DNA from: Prunus persica
Taxonomy: Eukaryota > Streptophyta > Magnoliopsida > Rosales > Rosaceae
DNA length: 64,000 bases
Assembly: GCF_000346465.2 (NCBI RefSeq)
Contig: NC_034010.1
Coordinates: 17,433,574-17,497,573 of the forward strand
Direction: 5' to 3'
Positions 12,196-22,250 of the stretch are shown here, piece by piece. Numbering within the stretch: the first letter of the stretch is position 1; the number at the start of each line of letters is the position of its first letter. The notes under the pieces are model-generated. The model ran no database searches and was not told where the DNA came from. It saw only the letters and a list, made by a program, of their open reading frames with translations. Position numbers and translations under genes: made by a program.

Positions 12196-12422
12196 GTGAC
12201 ACCCCGCCAATGGCAAAACTGGACGGTTTCGTTCCATGAAGCCATGACTCCAGAAGGGTCATCAGTTATACTATCCTTGATTTGAAGCAAGGCCCGACTA
12301 TCCGTCTCATCACTTTCAGTACCCAAGGAAAAAGAAAGACATGAGTTAAGAATAACAGCATGCATGCACAAAGATGAGAAAAACACAACTGAGAGTGAGG
12401 GAAAGAACTTATAAATCCCCAT

Positions 12423-13019
12423 TAACTTTAAATTTGGCTAAGCAGTGGTTGCCTTGTTTAGCAGCTTGAGGACAATCCAATTTATAAGCAGAGCCTCTTG
12501 GAATTCAATATTGTACAGCCATGCATATCCACACGCAATCTGATTATATCCACGTTTCAAAATGGGCTCAATTTGCAAACTTTTAGTCTGTCAAAGTTGA
12601 CAGCAATGGCACGCTTGTCTTTGCGTGTGAGCACAGTGTGAATACGATGTCGTTTGGATCGGCCATACAAAAACATTCAAAGGTTCTAAGAGGTGCCCAT
12701 GTTCATGATGTTATGTGTTTGGAGTTTTTTGGGATTAAAAAACGCTTACCGAAACAGAAAAATCCATCAAACCAAGCAACCATCCATACTATAACGAAAA
12801 CCAGAGTAGCAAATCTGGGGGCTATACCTATACCTGTACTTCAACTTTGGACTAATGGGTTTCTTCTTTCTTTTTTTTAAATTCTTTTTTAAGGAATTGT
12901 ACTAACGGATTTGATTATATTAACTAACTATGTCAAACACACAGGAATCAAATTAGCCAAATTGAAAATATAATGATTAAATTGGCCAACGGAATAAAAC
13001 ACAGATACTATTTTAGCAT
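12423..13019. other. Upstream region of kinase A
   Basis: This AT-rich spacer holds the promoter side of kinase A. Segments at about 12450-12545 and 12555-12645 recur at 14222-14330 and 15270-15415, which shows that an upstream paralogue once shared this promoter. No gene is seen. Confidence 0.6.
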
Positions 13020-13200
13020 TTAAGTCATTTCTAAAAAATATGCGAATCCAATCTAAGAAGATAAAATAAAATTCTATAAAATAATCAAACAGTATAGTTA
13101 CGGTTTTGTTTATCAAACAAATATGAAACTTATTGGGCTTTCCACAAATAGACCAATTTTTATTGCTTTCACATAAGAAAGCAATAAAAATCACATTTAA
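13020..13200 (-). repeat. Copy of a receptor-kinase 3' flank
   Basis: The stretch (ATGCGAATCCAATCTAAGAAG, then TTTCACATAAGAAAGCAATA) closely matches the sequence just downstream of kinase B at about 27805-27895. It therefore looks like the 3' flank left behind by a deleted array member. Confidence 0.6.
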
Positions 13201-13453
13201 TGTTACAGATAACTAAAAGGCTTTAAAATGGCCCTTGTGTTTTACTTCATCAACCAATTTAATCCCCGCCTTATCAATTTGGTCAATTAGTCCATGTGTT
13301 TGTATATATTAGCAAATGTAATCTTTTCCGTTAAAATTATGTTAAAATTGAAAAAATATATATTTTTTAAAATTAATTTTTTTTAAAACTGTGATTAATT
13401 AGTAAAGTGAAATTTGCCTCCCAAATTACACGCTCAGTCAGACCTCAACCACC

Positions 13454-13632
13454 TTCCATGAAGCCATGAATCCAAAAGGGTCATCAGTTATTCTAGCCTT
13501 GATTTGAAGCAAGGCCAGACTATCCGTCTCATCACTTTCGGTACTCAAGGAAAAACATGAATTAAGAATAACAGCATGCATGCACAAAGATGAGAAAAAC
13601 ACAACTGACAGTCAAGACTGGCCGAGAAACTT
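13454..13632 (-). pseudogene. 5' fragment of a receptor-kinase paralogue
   Basis: This matches the first exon of kinase A from its signal peptide to the LRR cap (CMHAVILNSC, ESDETDSLALLQIKARITDDP, MASW), with small deletions. It stops at both ends in unrelated AT-rich sequence. Nothing of the LRRs or the kinase domain follows, so this is a gene relic. Confidence 0.85.
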
Positions 13633-15269
13633 AAACTGGAGTCTTCATATATTTTAATATGAAAATACTAAAAAAGTAATTTTCATGACTTAATGTCATA
13701 AAACGATTTTTTTTATAACTAAAATTCATCATCAATTATCATGTAATATCAATCACAAATTTTTTTAATGTTTTCATTTCATAAAGTTAAATCTTAGTAT
13801 GTTCGGTAAAAAAAAAATAAGAATACAAGAGAAAGAAGAAGGCATGTTTATGTTTTGTTTTGTTTTGAGTGGAAGAAAGTACTTTTTTTAAGGAGAAAAC
13901 GCATGGGTATGATACATATTGGTGTTAGTTTAGTTGGATGTTTCCCTTTGTTTTTTTCAACTTTCTTTTCTAAAACTATTTTGTTACTATAATGAAAAAG
14001 AATAAAATTACGAATTTATTGACATCACTGAGACTCAAACTTGGACCTTGTATCAAAGGATATGCACTAGAAATCAGCTCTATCAAATACACTTTTGTGT
14101 TAATGTGCTGCATGCTGGAGTTTATATATTGTTTTTATAATATTAATATATAATATAAAGTAGAAAATTTTGGAGGCCCTTAAAAATTGAGAGTCCTATA
14201 CAGTGGCTTCACTTGCACCATGTCAGAGCCTTGTTTAGCAGCTTGAGGACAATCCAATTTATATTCAAAGCCTCTTGGAATTCAATGCTAGCTGTACAGC
14301 CATGCATGTTCACATGTAATCTGATAATATTTAATTTCTATAGTGAATGAAAAATAAGTGTTTGTGTCTTAGTATTTGTTTTTCACTTGATTATTTTTTA
14401 AAGTACAGTTATTAATAATTAAATAGTGGGATTCAAATGATCAAGTGGTAATGTTTCAAATAAAAAGCTACTTATGTTTCAACAAGAGGTGTAATGAGTT
14501 TTATATCAACCAAATACCCTCGCCTATATATAGAATGAAGAGAGTTCTATATATAGAGTTCTTACCCATGAAAAACAAAGAATATCCCCCTAGGAACGGC
14601 CTAGGATTCCAAATTGTGAGGGGCTAAATTATCAAGAGAGGATGAGCAGCAAGGCCAATGGCGGCTCCAAGAGTCGAAAGTTGAGTAAGCAAAATTTACA
14701 TGTTAAACTCGACGGTACGAAAAAATTTCATGTTAAACTCAACGGTATAAGTGAATTCTATGTTATATTAAAATAAACAAAATTTACATATTAAATACTA
14801 TTTTTTGTGTGTGAAGAGGCAATGTCTTTTTTACAAAGATTGAGTAGGGCTAAAATTTACTTTGGGCTGTAAAAAAATAAAAGTGCCTAGGTGAGGCTGT
14901 ACTAAGGTTCGTGCTTGGTATCCCCGTACTCTATTGTTAAAAAAAAATTTCCTAATTTTGTCTTGAGAGTACAAATACATAATTGGTTCGTAAAAGTCTT
15001 AAATTGAAGTGCTTTAATTTAGGATTATCAATTGTTGAATGCTTAGATATTGACGTTTATAAAACTGTGAGCACAAAGACAAAGGCAAAATATATCTTTA
15101 GCAATTACAATTCTTGCAAACTTCAATCGCTAAAATTGTCAATATTTCTACACATTTTTATTTGTTAATTTACATTAATTCCATGTAAATTTGTTATATA
15201 TTATAATTTTGTTGAAAATTATTATAATTTAAATTCACATTTCCTTATGGTTCCGCCAACAATTATATC
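13633..15269. other. Spacer with scattered promoter relics
   Basis: This is mostly AT-rich sequence without coding potential. At 14222-14330 there is a diverged copy of the kinase A upstream sequence (TTGTTTAGCAGCTTGAGGAC and beyond). An open frame at 14445-14627 resembles nothing I know. Confidence 0.5.
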
Positions 15270-15415
15270 TACACATTTAAAAATGGGCTCAACTTGTAGT
15301 ATGTCAAAGTTGACGAGAAATTGTGTGTGAGCAGAGCTGTAAAGTCCAATAATATATTAGCACCATTAGCATGCTCGTCTTTGCGTGTGAGCACAATGTG
15401 ATTTCGATGTCTCTA
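15270..15415. repeat. Copy of kinase A distal promoter
   Basis: The segment with AAAATGGGCTCAA and TCTTTGCGTGTGAGCACA matches 12555-12645 upstream of kinase A. It supports a broken duplicate spanning about 13.0-15.4 kb. Confidence 0.6.
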
Positions 15416-15867
15416 GTAAAGGTGCCCGCACGGTGTTGCGGGTTTTAAAATCGTATGAAATGTGTATAAAATTGTGAAAATTTGTAGCAAGTTACAAAAT
15501 AAAGACTGATAACATGTTTTATATGTTGCTTTTCATGTTTATTAAAATATGATCAATATTTTAATAAACCAAGCAGCAACAAAATATCAGCAATTTTGCC
15601 TTAACATATATGCTACTGGTTAGGGAAGGGGATTTTTCTGCCTTGATGTCTGCTGAAAGGAGATCCATCTCTTGCTGGCTCTATTGTAGAAGTGGTTTCT
15701 GTTCTTTCTTGTCTTCTGCAAGGGTTTTAATGCTGTTGGTACAAATTATTAAAAATGGTATAATAGGAATTGGCTATGAACAAATTTTAAAAGAAAATTC
15801 CAAGTTTAATCAAATTTGTATGGCAGTTTTTTTAGGGTCTCTGATCACCAGTAGAGCAAAATATATG
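15416..15867. other. Spacer, nothing recognised
   Basis: No gene or repeat could be identified in this stretch left of the 2.6-kb LTR. Confidence 0.4.
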
Positions 15868-16309
15868 AAGACTGAAAGGACCCGCCCCGAATTTTCTCAA
15901 AATCCGAGATGAACCCTTTGGAATTCCTGACATCACCCCGATGCCAGGCCCACTTTACTAAAAACCGAGACTTCCTGCCGAAATTTCGGCAGAGTCTCCC
16001 CTATAATTTGGACATTTCCCAAAATTTCAACCTGCATAAAAACGCATTTAATATTCACAACTGGCAGCATGCACAATATAATTTTATGCAGTTCACATAA
16101 ATTGGCCTTCGGCCTTCCAATAATTCTCAACAGACTACCAAAACAATTCAAATACAATTTATGACTAACATTTAGTCTGCAGCTGCACCTAATAACCTTA
16201 GGCTGCCTACGTACCCTCCTAGAGGGATCAAGCCACACGTAGTTCTTCCATAAAATCCAATTCCACACATCGGCAATACCTTATTTCATTTCTCTGTATT
16301 TCACATACT

Positions 16310-16970
16310 CTCCTCATACGCCGGTACAACCAACGCCACGTATGGAGCCTGTCAACACACCGGATAACCTACGCCACGTGCGACCATGCCATACTATCAT
16401 TATATCTCCCCATACGCCGGTACAACCAACGCCACGTATGGGGTCTGTCTCAACGCCGGATAACCTACGCCACGTGAGACCTGCACATCATATCACATAA
16501 CTCCCCATACGCCGGTACAACCAACGCCACGTATGGGGCCTGTCCCAACGCCGAATAACCTGCGCCACGCGGGACCTCAACATCATATCACAAATCTCCC
16601 CATACGCGGGTACAACCAACGCCACGTATGGGGTCTGTCGACACGCCGGATAACCTACGCCACGTGCGACCTCAACACAATATCACAAATCTCCCCATAC
16701 GCCGGTACAACCAACGCCACGTATGGGGTCTGTCGACACGCCGGATAACCTACACCACGTGCGACCATACCATACTATCATTATATCTCCCCATACGCCG
16801 GTACAACCAACGCCACGTATGGGGTCTGTCTCAACGCCGGATAACCTACGCCACGTGAGACCTGCACATCATATCACATAACTCCCCATACGCCGGTACA
16901 ACCAACGCCACGTATGGGGCCTGTCCCAACGCCGGATAACCTACGCCACGCGGGACCTATCTTTCACTTG
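16310..16970. repeat. Seven-unit 95-bp tandem array of paired hairpins
   Basis: Units begin CTCC(C/T)CATACG at 16310, 16406, 16501, 16596, 16691, 16787 and 16882 (spacing 95-96 bp). Each unit has two inverted repeats. The first is CCCCATACG with CGTATGGGG (for example 16408-16416 and 16435-16443). The second is a stem that varies between units, GTCTCA/TGAGAC, GTCCC/GGGAC or GTCG/CGAC. The loops of both share GCCGG..A..ACC.ACGCCACG. Units 2-3 recur as units 6-7, giving a higher-order period near 381 bp. Confidence 0.9.
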
Positions 16971-18154
16971 GTGGTGCTTGTAGTGAATCCAAAATCCGGG
17001 GAGGTACCTAAGGTAGTGCGTATAGCACTCCAAACTGACATTCTAGACTCTGTTGTATCCTTGTACAACCATATATATAATTATAGTTATATAAATTAAT
17101 TCTAATATTGTGTAACCCTCCACAATCGTCTAGCACCCGATAATCCCCCTAGAAAGGTGAGATTACTCCGGGAGACTCACGGTCAACCAAGGGTCAAACT
17201 ACCCTAACCCTGGTCAAACGGACCTGCGGAACCCACGACCTCCAATTTCCGATCCGAAAGTCTCTATGGGTTCTACTAGGTATAGGACACTTGTCCTGCA
17301 AGTTTGGTTCAGATCGAACGGTCGGATTTCTCACGATCGCACGATCTGACAATTAATATAAAATATAAACTGTAAAATTACTATTCGGAACATCCGGGGC
17401 TCCGATTCACAATCCGTGAATTCCCACACGATCCTAGAATTACCTAGACTAACATATATTAAATTTGGGACCATCCAAAGTTCCCAACCTATCGAACCCG
17501 GATAACGCACAATATGCGATTATCCGTTCGATAGTCAAACGACGTCCGAATTGAGATCCGCGAAATCCTACGCACTCGTGACAACCTAAGGATCTCATCG
17601 GAACATGGTGCTACTTTTTCCACCGTGCCCACGCGCCGGCAGCGCGTGGTGCCCAAAGCGATAACGCTTCGCCGGAACATCTCAAAACCACGGCTCCAAA
17701 CTCCTACCCTATGTATAACACCCTATTTGGAGCCACTTTTGTTCTTGGACCTACCCCAAAAAGTGGCCGAAAATGGCCGATCACGGCGGCCGAAGTTTCG
17801 GCCGATTTTCAATTCGAAAATCGAGTTGTCTACGCTAAGAATCGATCTAATCCTACCCAACCATCAGCTAGAGCAGCTCGAGAGGTTCAAAATCCATACC
17901 TGGGTCGACGGAATTGGTGGCCGGAGGAGGGAGATCGGCGACTTTGAAGTTTGGACGACGTCGGCCGCTTCATCTCCAGATTCCGGCGAATCCGCGGCGG
18001 CTGGCGGCGGGAGGTGGCTGGGGTAGGAAGAGGACGACGGCCCGGTCATTTTGGTACTGGTCCCGTCGTCATTGGTGGCCGGAGGAGAGCACGGCCGGCC
18101 AAAACGTGGCCGGCTGTCTCGCGCGAGAGAGAGGAGAGAGAGAGACCCGCGGGG

Positions 18155-18161
<7 letters not shown>

Positions 18162-18238
<77 letters not shown>
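18162..18238. repeat. GA microsatellite
   Basis: About 38 GA dinucleotides lie inside the large solo LTR. They create spurious Arg-Glu open frames. Confidence 0.95.
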
Positions 18239-18241
<3 letters not shown>

Positions 18242-18937
18242 TCAGATTTTTATAAAAATCCCATTTTGAAATATTTACGATTGTGCCACTGGATTTCTTT
18301 TGACCATATCTCTCTCGTTACAACTCCGATTCGAGCCCACTACGTGTCTATGAACTCGTCTCAGTACGACCTATCCAAAAATACAAGTCACGGTCCCAAA
18401 CTCTCTCCGGTTAAAAATATGACTAAAATACCCTTAAATAATTAAATAATTAAATAAGGGTAAAATTTGGGGAAATTTGGGGTCGGGGTGTTACAAAGAC
18501 ACTATGAAATGAAAGAAACCCAAAAAAAAGGGAGGAAATACCAGGCTTTCATTCAAATCAAGAAACACAAATAAAACATTTTGAACGAAAAGTTAACTAC
18601 TTTGAGCGAAAAGTTAACTACTTTGAGCATAATATTCAAGGACAATAAGTGAACAAAAAATTTCGAACGAAAACAGGAAAAAGAAAAAAAAATTTCACCA
18701 TTGTCTAGCCTACAAAGAACCTCCTTCTACTCACAGCCTCTTCTTGACTCTCTTGTACACTGTTAACATCTTGCAAAAAATAAAAATCACCACAACGTCA
18801 ACTAAAAACATCAAATGAACTAATGCTTTCTAATTGAACACATTGTAGTCCATAAAACCCAAGAAAAATGTCAAATTATGACCAGATAAATCCTCCATAT
18901 TTTCCTTATGACAGAATGGTAGGAAACAAAACAATCA

Positions 18938-19039
18938 CTTTATCCATGAAAGCATTTTGTGGAAGGCATTGAAATGAATGGGATCTAAATCACACAGAGT
19001 TCCATCAATATCAAATAGTACTGCTTCAAGTGGAGGGGG
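18938..19039 (-). pseudogene. HAD-like phosphatase exon fragment
   Basis: Minus-strand translation gives PPLEAVLFDIDGTLCDLDP followed by IHFNAFHKMLSWI, the first catalytic motif (DxDGT) of plant HAD-superfamily sugar-phosphate phosphatases similar to Arabidopsis SGPP (At2g38740). The homology stops right after this motif; the cap domain and later motifs are not found downstream, and no upstream exon with a start is seen. It is either a captured or relic exon, or the first exon of a gene disrupted by the surrounding repeats. Confidence 0.65.
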
Positions 19040-19812
19040 AAAAAAGGACAATGAGGTTAGTACAACAAAAGAATGAAACCAAAACAATACAAATGTAACA
19101 CTTGCGCCACATGTTTCTCTATAATTTATCTTTCACCTTTTCATTGCTCAATTCGTACACAACTTGAGATGATGCCAAACATAAATATACTTTTGAATAG
19201 TTGCGATAATTTATTTTACTACTTTTGTAGTAACTACCAAAGAATTGTAACATTACAAATCATGAAGCATGAAACTTAAACTGAATATTTATTTAACCAA
19301 AAACTAATATGAAGTGCTACCCAGAGATGAAAAATATATTCAATTGTTGAAATAAATATCACTGATTTCCAAATCCAAGGTTTTGGCAACTACCCACCAA
19401 AAGTGTCCAACACAAATCAGTGGCCAGTGTGGAAAATAAAGCAAAATTTGGAAGCTGAAAAATTCCCCACGGACGTAGACTAAAAACTTGGATTCGAAGA
19501 GAGGTTTGGTAATGCTGCTAGTAAAAGCTTAGCAGAACGAAAAAGCAAAATAAATGGATAACAAAATCACCCAGATAGAAAGAGAGAATATTTTCTGTAA
19601 AAATGGCGTTCCAGAACGAAATCAGAGTGTTACCTAAGAAAAAAAAAAAGGAAGTGCAGGGTGTCTTGCAAGTCATGTTCATGCTTTAAAAAATCAGAAA
19701 TTAAAGTGAAACCATATGCGGATGCCAAAAAAACAAATGCAATTTAGGTAAGCAAAAGTAGAGATGGAGAGAAGGAAATTTGTTAATTTGTTAAAGTTTA
19801 CTAACAATATCC

Positions 19813-19849
<37 letters not shown>

Positions 19850-19856
19850 ATTCCTG

Positions 19857-20090
19857 AAAAATAATTTTAAAAATCAAAAAATCAAAATAGACGAAAACCA
19901 TTTGGTGAACCAAAATGAGAGAGAGAGAGATTCATACCATTGACATCAAACCCATCAAATCTAAATGCTTTTTTTATTGGTGCTCTGGAGAAACAGCATA
20001 TATAATCAAAGAAATTCCATTAGGATCCAAATATTAGAGATAGTAAACATATCAAACCTAAATGCTTTCAACATTGAAACAAAAAGAGGA
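19857..20090. repeat. Local repeat block, copy 1
   Basis: This is the first of three related blocks that share ACCATTTGGTGAACC, a GA tract, TTCATACCATTGACATCAAA and TGGTGCTCTGGA. The other copies are at about 20690-20955 and 21325-21625. The spacing (about 826 and 644 bp) and the repeat of CTACCCAGAGATGAAAAATA at 19318 and 20446 show tandem duplication of a larger unit. The content is unknown. Confidence 0.8.
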
Positions 20091-20689
20091 AGACATGGTC
20101 TAATGTATGAGAAATCTGAATATCACAACAAAACACAGATTCAAAGAACAACAACATTGAGCACGCATATTGATGAGTACTTCATCGACTCTTAAGCTAC
20201 ATATTTTTGGGGGAAATCACAGCTAATCAGTAACAACAACATTGAGATTCAGAGTGATTAACTGCCATTTAGAAACCCTAATCCACTTCTAAAATTAGCT
20301 AAACACAAAACAACAACAGACCACGAAATCAACAGAGGGATAATAGTCCGTACGTTACCTAAATGCTTCCTTTATGAAACTGTAAATCTCCCTTCTACTC
20401 ACTACAATGGGGCTGGCTTAACCAACAAAGTAGAAAAAGAAATGCTACCCAGAGATGAAAAATATGTTCAATTATTAGGGGGGAAAAATGGATAAAGGGA
20501 AAAGTTAAAACAAATGAAATAGATTCTTAAAAAAGGGAAATGCCAAGCCAACAAAAATTGAACTTAAAATGCATGTTCTAAGTAGTTAGCAGGAAGACCC
20601 AAAAACAACCAAACTAATGTGAACTTTCTACTTTAGCAAGTAAGATGGAGAAGATTTAAGGATTAAGAGTCGCAACAACTGCACATCTC

Positions 20690-20943
20690 GTATAAAAAAT
20701 CAGAAAATTCAAAATAGATGAAAACCATTTGGTGAACCAAAAACAAAACCAAAATGAGAGAGAGATTCATACCATTGACATCAAACCTATCAAATCTAAA
20801 TGCTTTCTTCATTGGTGCTCTGGAGAAACAGCATATATAATCAAAGAAATTCTATTAGGATCCAAAAATTAGAGATAGTAAACAGATCAAACCTAAATGC
20901 TTTCTTCATTGAACCAAAAAGAGCAAAAATTCCATCAGGAACC

Positions 20944-20955
<12 letters not shown>
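20690..20955. repeat. Local repeat block, copy 2
   Basis: This is the second copy of the block at 19857-20090. It ends in a long GA tract (about 20949-20999), with another at about 21054-21101. Confidence 0.8.
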
Positions 20956-21002
<47 letters not shown>

Positions 21003-21049
21003 AAATATCCTACTGTTAGATTGTGGGTTGCTCAATGAGAATCTATTTT

Positions 21050-21101
<52 letters not shown>
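20949..21101. repeat. Two long GA microsatellites
   Basis: Two uninterrupted GA runs (about 50 bp each) are separated by about 55 bp. They generate spurious Arg-Glu and Leu-Ser open frames on the two strands. Confidence 0.95.
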
Positions 21102-21104
<3 letters not shown>

Positions 21105-21324
21105 GTGCATATCACTGTGCTGGTTGTAACATTTGGCTAATATGTACCTACAGGAACTATGAATATGTCTATTTTCTAACTGTCCAGCATTCAATCCCAT
21201 ATAGCATGGCTGTTCTAACAGATGTTCTATAAACTTAGCTTTCAATTCTAGCAAAATATTATATATATGCTTAACAAAACCCTCCATGCTTTGATTCTAT
21301 GAGCCACATCATCTCCATTAATCC

Positions 21325-21392
21325 CCGAAAAATAATTTAAAAATCAGAAAATTAGAATAGATGAAAACCATTTGGTGAACCAAAAATAAAAA

Positions 21393-21428
<36 letters not shown>

Positions 21429-21625
21429 CATACCATTGACATCAAACCCATCAAATCTAAATGCTTTCTTCATTGGTGCTCTGGAAAAGCAGCGTATATA
21501 ATGAAAGAAATCCTATTAGGATCCAAAAATTAGAGATAGTAAACAGATCAAACCTAAATGTTTTCTTCATTGAACCAAAAAGAGCAAAAATTGAAGCAAA
21601 AATTTCATCAGGAACCAAAAATTAG
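21325..21625. repeat. Local repeat block, copy 3
   Basis: This is the third copy of the same block, with a GA tract at about 21396-21426. Between 21626 and 22030 nothing could be identified. Confidence 0.8.
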
Positions 21626-22035
21626 AGAGAGAGAGACTGGAAAAAAGAAATAAAATCTAATCCAATTCTCCAACAACAACAATTACCCAAACCAACTAAA
21701 ATTTGGAGTCATTAAAATAATTATTAAAATTTATAAATAAAAAAAATTTATAAAAAAAAAAAAGAGGAGTCTATAACCACAGGCAAACAGAAAATCAGCC
21801 ACAAAGACATAATTACCAGATTGATGAGCAGACTGGGGATTCATATATTAATTACTCCAGTTCTTTTTCCTTCGATCTTCCTCCCTGTAACAACAAACCA
21901 AACTCAATTTTTGATTTACTTTGATAAATGAATAAACCAACCTAGAAAACCAAAAGAACGTTAAAATCAACCTTTTTTTTTACGAAACCCAGAAATCCCT
22001 TTAAGCTAAACCCGTGTGATGACAAGAAGGATGAA

Positions 22036-22250
22036 TGGTAGGTTCGTAAATGCAGAATAGGAAATAAAGAGAAAGCAATTAAAGAAACTTCATATTTCAT
22101 TCATGAATCCCCTCTGTACCAGCTATCAGGTACCGAGAGAAAAGGATAACTGTTTCCTAGCTTTTCGGGAAATAGAAACTAATCTATGCAATGAAATAGA
22201 AGGGTGATATGGATAGTGCAGGTGATGTAGTGTGGGTGACAGTCCTATCA
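22036..22250 (-). repeat. Gypsy 3' LTR
   Basis: This 215-bp LTR matches 27134-27388 but has a deletion of about 40 bp after its first 95 bp. Confidence 0.93.

Larger units (their letters stand above)
8658..12422 (-). pseudogene. LRR receptor-like kinase A, interrupted by a solo LTR
   Basis: This belongs to the EFR/Xa21/At3g47570-like group (LRR subfamily XII), plasma-membrane pattern-recognition-type receptors. The ATG at 12422 opens a signal peptide, then an LRR N-terminal cap (ALLQIKDSITDDPSGVMASWNE), about 20 LRRs, a membrane segment near 9860-9900, and a kinase with GAGSFGSVYRG, a VKV lysine, HCDLKPSN and DFG. The Cys before the catalytic Asp makes it non-RD. One intron (9038-9163, GT-AG) splits codon PP-E-Y at the kinase activation segment, and the second exon ends at 8658. 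A 553-bp solo LTR plus a GTGAC duplication lies within the conserved GVTC codons of the cap. Leaving out the insert and one duplication gives an unbroken frame of about 1026 codons. As it stands, translation stops inside the LTR after about 100 codons. It could only be functional if the LTR is spliced out. Confidence 0.88.
15873..18495 (-). mobile_element. 2.6-kb solo LTR, gypsy type
   Basis: Read on the minus strand it opens TGTAACACCCCGACC and ends GGGTCCTTTCA, a common start for large plant gypsy LTRs. AAGAC occurs directly outside both ends (15868-15872 and 18496-18500), a 5-bp target duplication. The 2623 bp contain no gag, pol, primer site or second LTR, so it is a solo LTR left by recombination. 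It carries the 95-bp array at 16310-16970 and a long GA microsatellite. It lies between receptor kinases A and B. Confidence 0.85.

Noticed and set aside
16533..17099. Repetitive plus-strand protein over the 95-bp array
   Set aside because: 95 is not a multiple of three and the frame breaks between units; no coding evidence.
17914..18445. Long open frames rich in Arg-Glu within the large solo LTR
   Set aside because: They run through a GA microsatellite, have no family resemblance and lie in LTR sequence.
20800..21287. Arg-Glu and Leu-Ser repeat proteins on both strands
   Set aside because: They arise only from GA/CT dinucleotide runs in intergenic repeats.
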